A DNA stretch of 64,000 nucleotides from Nematopogon swammerdamellus. Taxonomy: Eukaryota > Arthropoda > Insecta > Lepidoptera > Adelidae. The notes beneath the pieces were generated by a model, which made no database searches, had not been told where the DNA came from, and saw only the letters and a list, made by a program, of their open reading frames with translations. Positions 44,998 to 57,706 of this stretch are shown piece after piece; the stretch's first letter is position 1; each line of letters starts with the position of its first letter. The position numbers were made by a program, and so were the translations under genes. The stretch is taken from assembly GCA_946902875.1 (NCBI GenBank), contig OX336340.1, positions 7,895,739 to 7,959,738 on the forward strand, written 5' to 3'.

Positions 44998-45624
44998 TCC
45001 CGAAAAAGATAGAGAATATAAGAGAAGCGATGGTTTATTATCAATTTTGCATTTAAATCAGATTTACTATTTTTTTATTTTATTCGTCGTCGTGTCGTCG
45101 TCGGTAAAATCTACAATTTTACAATTTTATATAAAATATCATTGACTTATATATTCTGTAAAACTTATCACAAATACATTAAACCCACCCTCTTTTAATC
45201 TCTTTGGTATAACACCACCAGCAGCATCGTAGATGGAAAAAATAGCCCTGGACTCAACTTTTTTTAATTCGGTGCCTGGACTCCCTACTTCATACTCAAA
45301 GACATTTTGTTCATACTTCAACTATTACTAAAACGAGACACCGCGATTATGGTAGTGTGCGTATCGCGTGAATACAGAACCGACCGTCTCAAGAGATCGC
45401 ATCGATATTGTGTCATCCTTTTTCCACGCGCAGTAACCCGTATCGCTTGCCTGCACGCTCCACGCAAACATTTGCGTGTTCCAAAACAAGCGAACGTCGC
45501 GCGTCGATCGATAAATTGCCGCAACGGCTAAAAACTATGGAGGTGGCTTTTTACTTTCGAGCGACTGTAAGGAGAAAGGAAGTATTGTGATCGTCCAAAA
45601 TGTCGAAGTTGAGAATGCGACTGA
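44998..45624. other. No secure gene
   Basis: The first 60 bp resemble 2131-2190, continuing the composite repeat. A minus-strand frame at 45139-45321 has no recognisable features. Confidence 0.5.
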
Positions 45625-45950
45625 TTTTTTTTTTTTTTTATTGAAACTGACACGGTTGGCTACATCACCTACAACATCCGTGATGTCAGCCCATAACACC
45701 GGGTGAACTTGGTGCCACGTCAGTGCTTCCCTTCGGTCGTGCCGACTACACTGAACTGGACGGAAAACACAAACTATTTACATAGCCGTTTGGACCGACC
45801 TTTCATTCAGTGCGGTGGTACCAACCCGGGCGGGTTAAACCCTACCACCTAGTAATATAAGAAGGGGGTCATATTCCTTAGTCGCCTTTTACGACATACA
45901 CGGGGAGAGATGCAGTGGGGCTATTCTTTTAAAGTACCGGCCCCACACAG
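45625..45950 (-). mobile_element. SINE copy, alternative head
   Basis: T-run tail, complete body, and the head with GTATGTCGTAAAAGGCGACT on the minus strand, ending in GCCGGTACTTTAAAAG. It is the most complete copy of this head type in the window. Confidence 0.88.
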
Positions 45951-46009
45951 TACAGATTTGGGCTATATATCTGTCAACGATCCCAAAAAAGTGGTTTTGA
46001 GAAACATGT

Positions 46010-46032
46010 ATGTGTGTGTGTGTGTGTGTGTG
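46010..46032. repeat. (GT)n microsatellite
   Basis: About 11 GT units. Confidence 0.9.
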
Positions 46033-49000
46033 TCCGTCCAGCGACCTTGTGCCTAAACTGCTCAACCGATTTCGTTCAAAATTCGTATTTAGTAGTTTGA
46101 AATGATAATCTAGGGGTACCTTTTTTAGTTTTTTTTAATTAAAAAAAATAAGGGTAGCTGTCATACAAATTATTTCGTTGAGGTCGATTTTCTTATAAAT
46201 GGCTAACGATTTTTATTATTATTATTATATTTAATCCATCGTGTTTGTTTCCGTTTTCAAAGGTGGTGAGGTAAAAAAATATAATTTTAAAGAAGGTATC
46301 TCCACTTTATCCTAACCGCACGCGCGTATTTGAATTGCACGCAGGTTTGGTTGGTGGGTATTTGGCAAAGACATTTAATCTCTTTGGTATTTGGCAACTA
46401 AAAATATAATAAGAAATAGGCATGCCATCTATAGACAAATAGGACAACTTAACTTTGGTCTGACATCTATGATGCAGAAGCGGCGAAATTATACATTTTA
46501 TCCGCCAAGCTCACGGACTGACAAAACATGAAAATATTTATTGGAAAAATTATGAAAACATTAAAATACACTATTTTGAAATTTCTACTTAATATAAAAT
46601 AATCTTTAAATTTAACTATGCTGTTCCCGCTTAGCATCGTTCTATAATTAGCAGATTTAAAAATATAATAAATTATTTAATTCAAATTCGATACTCCTGG
46701 CGCCATCTTAGGACATAATTGAAGACTAATTTCATGTTACCTTTAAAACATCGCTGACGGTACATCTGACTCCCCCTATAAAATCAATGGTTCGCGCGCA
46801 ACTTTTCCTGAATGAGAGCATTGTCTGCTACATTTCGAAGCTGTACGTCTGCTCTTTAGAAAATTCTGCGTGAAGAAATGGAGGAACGGTTAACTAATTT
46901 TTCGTAAAAAATCTACGCAATTCTCTTTACACAGGACGTTTTTCTAGAGTTGCGAATAACTGACGAAGGGTAGTCCGTTCCAAGTACGTTTCTTTTAAAC
47001 GTTCGTACAGTCGTCTATCCGTTTTATCAGTTTTTAGGTTCAAAAGAGGTGAAAACGTAACCTAATGTCTGACTTATGTATGAGTCCGTCCGTCTGTCTT
47101 TCCCTGTGAAAGACAGACGGTCACAAATTCTGAACGGTTGATCGTAACATGTTGAAATTTGTTCAAATTTTGAAATATATATATATAATATTATATAGTA
47201 GAAGAGCAGGACTAGACAACCGATATTTTTAAACGCAATAGTCCTTGGAAACTTTGCGTATTCCGCGCACGGTTTGGCTTTTTAATGGTCTGTTAGCCTT
47301 TTTAAAAGTTTACAAAGAGAAAAGAGAAGAGATTATTTCGTCCTCTACAATTCATTTAAGTCTATCGAGTTTGTTAATTGAAAGGCGACGCCAAAAGAAT
47401 AAATATTTCATAAAGTTATCAGAGTCAATGAGGCGAAGGCTAATTTAGTAATTATAGTCGCCTAAACTCTAAAGAATATGTTTTCATGTTATTTTGATAT
47501 TTTTTATATTTTCTCTCATTAGGAACTATTTTTTCTACACGCTATAAGCTTTCTCGCAAATACCAAATGTGATGGATAAATTAAAGTTATATTAATTTTG
47601 TTTTTAGGATACGAATGTATTGTACATATATATAATATTGTATTCCACGAAATAGTATTTAACGAATAATTTTCGTTAACTATTATAAGTTTTAATTGAT
47701 ATGATTCAGTGGTCCGGCCTTGTTAAACACTTAAATGCTGCAAAATGCACGAAATATTCGAGTTACGTTACGTTTGACTAAGGCTTCAGGCCGATAGTTT
47801 CAATCATTTTATCTGTGGCTAGTCACTCACATGCTAATTGGTAAATTCAAAATTTCAGCACAATTAACTGGTATATAATAATATATTATAATATCAGACC
47901 AGAAGTAGGAAATATCGTTTTGCATTAACGAGCAGGAAGTGTTATTGAACACGTTGCCGTGCAGAAATGTACACTACCTGAACTGTATTTGAAGGAAAGT
48001 GAAATCTATTTTGGTAGATTAATTAGCAGATTATATGATCTGATTAGATTTTTTGAAACCCCATGCAGTAGAAGCGTCTAAAATATTTGTTAGTGTGAGT
48101 GCAGTCCGTAGAGGCACAGTGCGGTACGGTATCCAAATAATTAAATGTATGAAACTGCCATAATAATTATTCAATTTACTTCGTCTTCAACATCATATAA
48201 AAATTTACACAATTTGCATAAGAAGCTCGCATGGAGCATAAGATAATGCAATGAAATGAAAATATGCCTTATTGCGCAACACGACAAGTTGACAATAAAA
48301 AGGGGACTTCACGTCTGGCATTGTGAGTGAGGTGATACGGATATATAGGTGAGTTAGTGTGGCAGGGATAAGCATATGTTTGTAATTTCGTATTTTCCCA
48401 CACCTGCTGCCAAGGAGGCCTGCTGCGAGTTGATGCATCTTCCCTTCCAATATTTGATTTTTTTGGCCGTATAGTTATAGCTGCTACGTTGCAAATCTGG
48501 CTCTATTTCTTCTCCGAGTTCGGTCACTTCCTACCGTACTGCTCAGGTAGATAGGTATAAAGGTGAGACCGCACTGGCGGCGGCGGAGATGGCGCAATTC
48601 TTCAGACGAATATTGCTTGTAGCGCCAGACAACGCCGCTGCCGCGTAGTGCGGTTTTCTTCACATAATTATTATACAAGTAATATTTTGACGCTCTACAG
48701 CGCTCAGCGCGCGCCTTGTCGCTCCGCGCCCGCCGCAGTGCAGTGTCGCGATTACGTCGCGATAGTGCGCTCCGCACCTCGCTTCGCACAGCATATGCGA
48801 AGGTACCCGTAATAAAACGAGAATTGGGTCTTATTTTTATATATCGGTAGAGTATAGAAAACAATAGTGAATATTTGTCGTATTACATTCTATATTCCGT
48901 TTCAGGTTCTTTTCTCTCTCAAAACACGAAACATTTTTTTTTAGAAAGCTTGAGGTTATAAATAGGTAGCGAGGCTGAGGAAACTTTTGCGCGTTTAAAC

Positions 49001-50020
49001 AAATTAACAATCTTCGCAGCGAGTACGTGAACAAGTGAAATTAAAAGTTTTAAAAGATGGAAAACTTGCAATGTTACTAAAGATGTTAAGACTTGTACTT
49101 GTATTATGAGAACTTTCCCGGCGGTGCAAGAGGCGGCCTTATTGCAGAATATAATTTATCGCAGTCAGCCCTGTGTTTACGTTTAAAAACATATCATAAA
49201 CATTTATGTTACAGTTTTATTTAATTCTTGTTCAGAAAAGTCCAATTGCCATTTTTTTTATTAGGGTGTCAGTAGTGCTGACTGATTCACAAGTCGTTTT
49301 GTAAATGTTCTATCTTGTGAATGTATTAGTAAGCCCTCATAAGTATCCAAAGATATTTCATTCTCTAATCTTCTCATCTTTCAAGCCCATCAATTCGATC
49401 CTAAGTTCACGCGAGTTTCCTCTGTCGTCGCCTCCCAACCGCCGCCGAGTTCACCTGCCAGTCTCGACTTATCTTCAGACAACACAGACTCGCCGATTGA
49501 TTGATATTCGTGACAGCTGATGGAGCCACGCGCATTACCAGATAATGTTTCCTGAAGATCGGGGTAGAAATGTATCGATTTATAGTGGAAAGCAATGAAT
49601 TCCAAAGGATAGAAATGACGTGATAATTGCTTGAAATTTTTATTACCTACTCACTTACTCTAAAACGCTCCATCTAGGACCCTCTTGGAATGTTATTATA
49701 AATGAAAAAAAAAATGTATAAAAAAAATTCACACAAAATAAAGCTTCGGCGTCGTTTTGGTAAAGCCGTGTGACAAGTGTGACAGAACGACATACATTTG
49801 TAATTTTATCTTTGTGCAACAGCTGAAATCACTCTTAACCTGATTGGCACCAGCTATATAGTTTTTAATTATTTGGATAGGAGCTGTTCGTCGGTTTCAG
49901 CCACGGCATAAAAGCACGCGATTAAAAGCTTTGCGGTTTCATCGAACGAATGAAAGGAGCTTTCTCGTACAACGCAAGTTTTAATATTCGAAATGTTCAC
50001 GTGGAAATTCTTTATTTTTA
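46033..50020. other. No gene recognised; diffuse repeats
   Basis: AT-rich for about 4 kb. 46060-46110 has the CTGCTCAACCGATTTCG-type end of common insect repeats. 47090-47130 has a CAGACGG/GAAAGACAGACGG inverted piece. 48560-48800 is GC-rich and shares GCCGCTGCCGCGTAGTGCGG with 6163-6185, so its minus-strand open frame is probably repeat-derived. No host exon could be supported. Confidence 0.5.
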
Positions 50021-50402
50021 GGGTTCCATATCCGTACGGGACCCTATTACTAAGCCTACGCCGTCTGTCTGTCTGTCCGTCTGTCCGAGAGCTGTACCTC
50101 TTGAACCGTAATAGGTAGCGCGTTGAAATTTTCACGGAATATGTGTTATTATGGCCGATATAACAACAAATAATAAATATAAGAAAAAGTACAAAATTCA
50201 CGGGGGTCCCAATACAAGAAACTAAAAAGTGTATGCGCGCCATCTACCGAAAACAGTATGAAACTTTTTAACTAATCATTAATTGTAACTAATATGAAGC
50301 ATTTCATAAAACACGCCATAGATGGCGTGAGTGGCGCTGGCCATGACATGGCGATACGGAACCCACGGTGCGCGAGTTCGACTCGCACTTGGCCGGTTTT
50401 TT
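50021..50402 (-). repeat. Full-length GACAGACAG repeat, inverted
   Basis: Minus-strand copy from AACCGGCCAAGTGCGAGTCG (50395) to GGAACCCTAAAAA-type end (50021). It carries about 110 bp of extra sequence (50225-50335) before the head. Confidence 0.7.
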
Positions 50403-52048
50403 TAATTAGATAAATATGCTCGCAAGTAAGTACGTACCTATTTGCCTCTTTTTATTTTACCTTATTGATTAAAGTAAAAAATGTCCGCTTGTATTAATCA
50501 TTAAATATTTTTATAGCCTACTCTTCGGAGATAAGTCAGATTGCAATTGTGTAAAACCACATCAAAATGGGTTGAGCCGTTTTCGAGATATTTCTATCAC
50601 ACAAAGATACAGAAAGCTAGAAGTTGCATTTTATAATATGTAGGGATACCGATAATTTATTTTTTTAATAAAAAATATATTTCAATTTTCTGATATTAAA
50701 AATCAATTCCTATAATACAATTTCCAGCGTTTTGGCATTTTTTGCACATGCCTAATAATTTTCAGCACCCAAAATACACTTTACCGAACAACCGAAGACA
50801 CATCCAGCAAATAGATCTACCTAATCAGATTTAATCCGGTACATACAGGCATGCACAGTAGGTACTTACATACGGTAGTATATTATATGTGCTGGCATCA
50901 ATCTCGCCAAATTTTGGATATAATAAATATGTAAAGGTTCTGCCGCCATTGTAATTTACAAAGGTTTAAAAATAACTTTTTAACGGCTGCAGCGTCGATT
51001 TCAATGAAACATTGTAAATATAAGATACCTTCCATTCTTTGAACTTAGGATATGTATGTCTCGCTTCGCTAGTGTTAAAGTTAGATTCGCATACAAATGT
51101 TATTCAAGCAACTTGGCCACCAGCTAATTACCCTACCATTAGGCAAGTTTAATTTTAACGCGAGCAGAGCCCCGGACAGCAAGCAAGTATGATTTAAAAC
51201 GATTTCCTCCACCGCGAGTGGACGGGCTAATGGCTTTAGCATCGATCTTTAGTCAGGAAGTTGTCGCTTAATTTAGCAGGTCAGTTATTAGGGTCACATA
51301 TTCCCTCGCCTATAGGCAGGTCACCTGCAATCATGGATAAAATTGGCTTAGTATTGAATTTTAAATAGATTGAACTGCATTCAGACAGGAAATTAACTCG
51401 GTTGGCTAGTTTGGGATCTTAGGGATAGATTTCGTCACTGGATCAATTTTATACAATAATTTATTATATCTGTCTTCACATGAAGACGCGAAATGTTACA
51501 GCTTCTGTATAATTTATGGTTATCGTTTTACTGTGTTGCCTGATATTCATCATCTGAAACTGAAAAACTTTGGTACCTACTTACAAAATGTTTATATTGG
51601 GAATATAATGTTTCACTCGTTTTCGTGAAATGTATACACGAATGAACTTTTACCACTCAGCACAGTATCATATTGTTAAAAATAGTAAAAACATGTACAG
51701 AATGGGTCGCGCTTACCATCTATTTATATTTCATCAGTGTGTATTATGCAAGACTCACCATATTATTTTACTGTTCCGAAGTTTTCCCTACGTAGTAGCC
51801 ACGAAACGCTAAATAATTGAGCATATTATAATCACAGCCCTTTTCGGGGTTAACTACACAAGCAAGCTATCACAACACACTAGGGCGACTTGCGTTTACA
51901 CTCATAAAGGAAAGCCACCATTAACTTGACGATTAGTGTTCAACATAACCAACTATTAGTGCTCTTTCACACACACAAAAAATATGACAAGCGGATAACT
52001 GCTTCGAAGTTATCGCAGAATGCAAAAGAATAGATGGTCTGTGTTTTT
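50403..52048. other. No gene recognised
   Basis: AT-rich; 50470-50640 and 50990-51060 (CGGCTGCAGCGTCGATTTCA) look like ends of widespread insect repeats. No coding signal. Confidence 0.5.
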
Positions 52049-52288
52049 TTTTTATGAAAACTGACACGAATGTTGTGTCGATGGTGATGTAGCCAATGGC
52101 TACATCACCAGCGACACAATATTCGTGATGTCAGCCCATAAAATCTTGGTGAACTTGGTGCCATGTCAGTGCTTCCCTTCAGTCGTGCCGGCTACACTGA
52201 ACTAGAAGGAAAACACGAACTATTTACATAGCCCTTTCAACCGACCCTTCATTCAGTGCGGTGGTATCAACCCGGGCGGGTTAAAGTC
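52049..52288 (-). mobile_element. SINE copy with internal hairpin
   Basis: Minus-strand body from a T run to CCCGGGCGGGTTAAAG; head absent. The 3' part carries an inverted duplication (52065-52127) around TAGCCAATGGCTA. Confidence 0.85.
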
Positions 52289-52456
52289 ATCAACTGGTGA
52301 GGTTTTTAATAGTGTTGTTAATTAATGAGAAAAAGCATTAATTTAATTCACTTGCGAATCTTACGCCATTAACATGCTAACGTTAAATGCTAAATGCGAA
52401 TGCGAAAAATATCGCTCGACAGTTCATGATGGAATGAACACACACAATGAATGTCT

Positions 52457-52730
52457 TATACACGGTGTTGCAACCCCAACCGTAAAACCCGATAGGGGGT
52501 GATTCTTTACGTGAAATAGAACAATTTTTTTTGTACGACTTTTTAATTTGAAGAAAAAATTTTTTTCTCCTCCATACATTTTGAGAATAGGCATTTAAAA
52601 TTTGTACGGAAAAAATATTTTTTTTTGTCAAAAAAAAATGTTTTCGCCACATAAGTTGTTTAGTTTCACATATAGAATAACCCCCTTATGTCAGTTAGAA
52701 ATATTACGGGGGCAACTGCAACACCGTATA
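52457..52730. mobile_element. MITE with imperfect inverted ends
   Basis: The ends TACACGGTGTTGCAACCCC and GGGGGCAACTGCAACACCGTA are inverted. Inner segments (GATTCTTTACGTGAAATAG; GTTTCACATATAGAATAAC) also pair loosely. 274 bp, no coding sequence; TA flanks both sides. Confidence 0.75.
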
Positions 52731-52764
52731 TATGAAGTGCGAATTCACTCAAGCGTGTGAATAA

Positions 52765-53693
52765 ACCAAAACAAAAGTTCATGTGACAGATGGATAGATC
52801 TCACCGAGAACTGAAGTTTGAGTATCAACACGATGGGTCTAGCACCAGTGGTTCTCGAGTTATGACCAAAACAAAAGTTCATGTGACAGATGGATAGACC
52901 TCACCGAGACCTGAAGTTTGAGTACCAACACGATGGGTCTAGCACCAGTGGTTCTCGAGTTATGACCAAAACAAAAGTTCATGTGACAGATGGATAGATC
53001 TCACCGAGACCTGAAGTTTGAGTACCAACACGATGGGTCTAGCACCAGTGGTTCTCGAGTTATGACCAAAACAAAAGTTCATATGACAGATGGATAGATC
53101 TCACCGAGACCTGAAGTTTGAGTACCAACACGATGGGTCTAAGACCAGTGGTTCTCGAGTTATGACCAAAACAAAAGTGCATGTGACAGATGGATAGATC
53201 TCACCGAGACCTGAAGTTTGAGTACCAACACGATGGGTCTAGCACCAGTGGTTCTCGAGTTATGACCAAAACAAAATTTAATGTGACAGATGGATAGATC
53301 TCACCGAGACCTGAAGTTTGAGTACCAACACGATGGGTCTAGCACCAGTGGTTCTCGAGTTATGACCAAAACAAAAGTTAATGTGACAGATGGATAGATC
53401 TCATCGAGACGTTCAGATTGAGTACCAACACGATGGGTCTAAGTCCATTGGTTCTCGAGATATGACCAAAACAAATTATCACGTGATAGATGGGTAGATC
53501 TCATCGAGACGTTCAGTTTGAGTACCAACACGATGGGTCTAAGTTCAGTGGTTCTCGAGATATGACCAAAACAAATGATCACGTGACAGATGGGTAGATC
53601 TCACCGAGACGTTCAGTTTGAGTACCAACACAATGGGTCTAAGTCCAGTGGTTCTGTAGATATGACCAAAACTAATGATCACGTGACAGATGA
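52765..53693. repeat. Minisatellite, 100-bp period, about 9.3 copies
   Basis: ACCAAAAC recurs at 52765, 52865, 52965 and so on to 53665 with no indels. The first seven units are nearly identical; the last three are more diverged (GTTCAG for CTGAAG, ATATGACC for TTATGACC). No open frame runs through it. Confidence 0.97.
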
Positions 53694-53764
53694 TAATTCC
53701 GATCCCTCACTCGCATGATCGCATCGCATTTCGCGTTTAGATGCTACCTAGCAGCGGAGCGCAG

Positions 53765-53965
53765 GCGCTATATAGCATTTAGCATTTAGCATTTAGCAGT
53801 ACCACAGATAAATAGCACATACTTCATTGCTTTGTGCGTTCCAAAACAAACGAACCAACTAAGTTTTACGAACGCAACAGCAATGCTAACTAAAATTAAA
53901 TGTGATTTGTTGCTTAGCATTTAGCATTTAGCATTTTATTCATCAGGGCGCTTAGCAGTGCTAAA
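53765..53965. repeat. TAGCATT clusters
   Basis: Direct repeats TAGCATTTAGCATTTAGCA at 53777 and 53917, and an inverted GCTAAATGCTAACG at 53957. AACGTTAAATGCTAAATGC also lies at 52380, before the minisatellite. Confidence 0.7.
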
Positions 53966-53969
53966 TGCT

Positions 53970-55450
53970 AACGGGGTATTCATTATGAATTAATTTTGTT
54001 AATGCTAAGCATAACAAGACTAGTTTTTAATGGAAGGCGACCTACAGGTTTACGTGGAGTGGAGCCGTTACGTTACGTTTAGCATCAACTTTCGGAAATT
54101 GCCCGAAGTTGTCAACCTTTTAATATATATTCCATAAATTCTACCTTAGTGATCAGTATGACAATGGCACTTCTAACCTTTTGAATTATTTTAGAGACGA
54201 ATAATGAATTAATGAATGACAAACATTTCTAGCGGACCCTGCTCCGAAATGTATGCACACTAATTGGAATCTCGGGCAGGTGTGAGGTACAGTGTTTACA
54301 TTTCATTTGCTTAAACTTAGCAAACAAATTGAGGTATAATTAATCTACATAAGAGCAATTACAACGAGTTCAATATTCACAAAATAATTTCAATAACAGA
54401 GACATTTATTTTATACTAAATACAAATAAATATAAAATTACCTAACAAACATGAAAATAACTATCAACAATCAATAGACACCTACATCACATAACTATAT
54501 AATTTGTACATTGAAAAGACATTGTAAAATTTCGGTGAAATGTTTGAAGGGAATTCGGTTTTAATAAATTTATGACCTAGTTCTGGAATACGTTCGCGTC
54601 GGATTTCGAAAGCTAAGCTCGATTTATTGGCTTATGACACCCGGCTGCTGACTGGGCTATATTCAAATATTATGTACGTACAAGTATTAGTACCTATACT
54701 TACAGATTTTCAGGATCGGTTGGGGACATGAAAATCACGAATTTTATTGTAGTAGCATTGTAATTTTATAATGTAATGCGTACATTATTTATTAAGAAAC
54801 ATTTCTTTTGCAATTTTGATGAATTTTTATATATTAATATTATTTATAAAATTACACAATACAGATATTTCGACTGTGTTGTCGTCATCAGTGAAAAATA
54901 TAACATATTATGTATGGTGTTGATGTTTTGCAAGTTTGGTGACACAGAAAGGCGGCACTAATCCTATAGCTTTAACGGCAAGATTTAAGAAGACAAGTTT
55001 ATGCCAAAATCTAGCTAATGCATAACCTAAGTTAATCTAAATAAAATTATGTGCTCTGTTACAAAATATATCGAATGTGCATAAAATTGGGTAGCCGATT
55101 TAGTTGTGGTTGTATAAATAAACATAGACGGTGTATGAAAAAGTGCTTTGTGGATATTCCAACGAGAAAATAAGTATCACCGGCTTGCACTGATACACGC
55201 GTACATTAGAAAACACGCTAACCACAGTGCAAGGTCACTCGAAGCGATTCTTGCGAGTGCTACAGCGAATCTAACTCGCTCATCACGACGACACGTTGCG
55301 CTACATTTTGCATCATTGTTCAGCAGACGGCTGAGATCTTCTTAGCTGAGATCGCGTGAGGCGAGACGACGCGAATCTGTATAGATGATGAATGGGCTGA
55401 ATATGTGAGAAGTAAGCGTCTGGATTTAGCTAGTTTTATACACTACAGAC
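53970..55450. other. No gene recognised
   Basis: AT-rich; short frames without protein-like features. Confidence 0.55.
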
Positions 55451-55695
55451 TTTTTTTTTTATGTAGTCCGGTATGGGTGGCTGAGTCGGAGGGGCCAAAG
55501 CACATGCTCTAACCAGCCAATATCACCTCCGAGAAGGTAGGTGCCATACCGGAGACTTCCCTGGATTGCTGGCTATACTGGACTAGAGGAGCACACAACC
55601 GAGGTTGCTTGCGGCCATCTTACATCCAGTACGGTGGTACCAACCCAGTCGGCTACAATTTGAGCCTACCACCTAGTAAGGGGCAAGGGAAGTAT
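55451..55695 (-). mobile_element. SINE subfamily Y, good copy
   Basis: A T run at 55451-55460 marks the 3' tail. The minus strand runs from CTTCCCTTGCCCCTTACTAG through GGTTGGTACCACCG to CCACCCATACCGGACTAC. It aligns along its length with the main SINE body at about the level of a separate subfamily. Confidence 0.75.
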
Positions 55696-55697
55696 GA

Positions 55698-56105
55698 AGT
55701 TTTATGTAATCCGGTATGGGTGGCTGTGTCAGAGGGGCCAGAGCAGATGCTATTATTTATACTCGATTTGAAGATCCGTGGATTCTAGGAGTGGGGAAAG
55801 ATATTCCCCGGAAGCCCGTTCCACGCCTTTTCAGTGCAACACAAGAACGATTTAGAGAATCGTGCAGTTCGAAGAACTCTTCTGTCGACTACAAAGGGGT
55901 GTTCCGCGAGAGTATGGCGGATATTCCTTTGGATTGCTGGCTATACTGGACTAGAGGACCGATTCTGCTGTGCGACCATATTACCTACAGTACATAGCAC
56001 CATAGTACCAACAGTGCGGTGGTACGAACTCAGCCGGCTATAATTAGAGCCTACGACCTAATAAGGGGCAAGGGAAGGGATCTACAGTTTGACACCGGTT
56101 CCGAA
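55698..56105 (-). mobile_element. SINE subfamily Y copy split by LINE fragment
   Basis: The 3' part (GTAATCCGGTATGGGTGGCT) is at 55705-55750 and the rest at 55915-56105 (GCTATACTGGACTAGAGG, then CTACGACCTAATAAGGGGC). Between them, about 55752-55912 is minus-strand LINE C-terminal sequence (AWNGLPGNIFPHS). Confidence 0.65.
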
Positions 56106-56635
56106 CGGTGAAGCAGGTGTGCAAAAACTCATTTGTGCATGTCGGCCGGATTCGAACCTTGGAGAGAAAGATGAGACCAAGAGTCCGAGAAGTAAATAAT
56201 ATGATCTTTGAAATAATGCAAAATGTGCATTTTTATGTACATATTTAAATAATTACATGTAGGTAAATAATACGTGTTTAATTTGTGTCAAACGCCTAAG
56301 AAGGATTTTATAATTTGTTACATTGTTGAAAACATAAAAATAACTTCCCAGGACAGGTGTTCAGAGGCGGGCGTCATAAAACCTGACACGATGAGAAGCA
56401 GTAAACCACTGAGTATGATTACTTACGTGCCGACTGTCTTAGTACCTGACGGCAACCTGACGGCTCATTTGCACAAGCTGAACTTATTATATGTGGGTCA
56501 GACTGAAAGTTTAGGAATAAAAAAAACGTATTAGAAATTGTAACTTTCTGTGAGTACACTCTGGGCTACAACAGTACTTTTTCGTTTTAGTTTGTGTGAT
56601 TGCGAGTGTGATTGTTATTAGTTTCTTTTGTTTTT
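56106..56635. other. No gene recognised
   Basis: AT-rich; no supported feature. Confidence 0.55.
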
Positions 56636-57105
56636 AGGGTTCCGTACCTCAAAGGAGTAAAAAACAGAACCCTTATAGGATCACTTTTTTAATTGTGGCA
56701 TTGTTTCAAATTGTGATTGGCATTACGGAAAATCGGTCGATTTTTTTAGAGTTTTAGTTATTTCTACGAATTGGTATTACAAATTTCAAAGCCAAGAAAT
56801 ATATATCACATTCACAGCGTACTTATAAATTTATTCAATGATTATTGTTTCAATTGAACACATTTTTTATTTCAATACACCGAAAAAGAACAAACTTAGA
56901 CTTACGGTGAAATTATCGAGTACGTCTATCCCTTTTGTTATCTCACTGATTCCTTATTGTTCTATCGCGTCATTTTCCAGCGCCATACGCAGGCTTAATT
57001 AAAAAAGAAAAGTGGTCAAGTGCGAGCCGAACAGACGGACAGGCAGATAAGAATGAGCTTATCCATTGTTTCCTCTTTTGAAGTACGGAACCCCAAAAGA
57101 ACTGG
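56636..57105. repeat. GCGAGTCGAAC repeat fragments, two orientations
   Basis: An inverted end (TTAGGGTTCCGTACCTCAAA) lies at 56636. A plus-oriented piece (GTGGTCAAGTGCGAGCCGAA, GTACGGAACCCC) lies at 57010-57095, with AT-rich sequence between. Confidence 0.6.
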
Positions 57106-57294
57106 TTAGTGTAATCGATCATCGTTAGCGAACGATTGATTTCAGACTGAGAATCAGACTTCCAAATCGCTAGCCCTGTCTGTATATTGAATAGCAGAGG
57201 AGGTGGAACGCGATCTAGATATACAAGCTAAACTATATATTTTTATTTACTAAGGAAATAATTTATTACATTTTTTTTCCTCCCTTTGGATACA

Positions 57295-57412
57295 TGGTTA
57301 TACTGAGCTAGAGGAGAGCCACATTAGAACACAACCCACGCTGCTATGCGATTTATTCAGTACAGTGGTGACAAAAACCCAATCAGCTACAATTTGAGCC
57401 TACCACCAACCA
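57295..57412 (-). mobile_element. SINE subfamily Y fragment
   Basis: Shares TATACTGAGCTAGAGGAG, GCGATTTATTCAGTACAGTG and CAATTTGAGCCTACCACC with 55451-55695. Confidence 0.6.
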
Positions 57413-57530
57413 CCAGGTGGAATGACATCAAGTACGTAGGCAGAAAGCCGCTGAAGGCCGGGAGCACTGGAGGAAAAATGGAGATGCGTATGTCCAGCAG
57501 AGGACGCATACACACTGACTGACTGACTGA
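57413..57530 (+). pseudogene. RTE-type LINE C-terminal fragment
   Basis: The plus strand encodes RWNDIKYVGRK and, one frame over, EHWRKNGDAYVQQRT. Such a WR..G.AYVQQWT tail closes the reverse transcriptase protein of RTE-clade LINEs. A frameshift separates the two parts and nothing upstream remains; a (TGAC)n run follows. Confidence 0.6.
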
Positions 57531-57589
57531 CCGACCTAGTAAGGGCGAAGGTTTATTGTGTATCTAACTGTATCCTGTAAATTTTGCTG

Positions 57590-57706
57590 GTTTCGCCCAG
57601 TAGATTCAGACAAAAGAAGCTGTGACAGTTGAACAGACAGGCAGAGACGGGAGTGATCCTATAAGGGTTCCGTTATTTCCTCTTTTAGGGTAAAGAACCT
57701 TAAAAA
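57590..57706 (+). repeat. 3' fragment of GCGAGTCGAAC repeat
   Basis: GCCCAGTAGATTCAGAC, GAAGCTGTGACAGTTGAAC, then GTGATCCTATAAGGGTTCCG, as in 10600-10700. Confidence 0.65.

Noticed and set aside
44536..45044. Long open frames on both strands in the purine-rich tract
   Set aside because: Products are pure composition artefacts (Pro/Ser/Leu or Gly/Arg/Glu); the tract is a low-complexity repeat.
48484..48864. 126-codon minus-strand frame as a host gene
   Set aside because: Part of it shares sequence with 6163-6185, so it is likely a dispersed repeat; no start context or splice sites.
52765..53693. CRISPR array
   Set aside because: The 100-bp units are tandem with no variable spacers, and the genome is eukaryotic.
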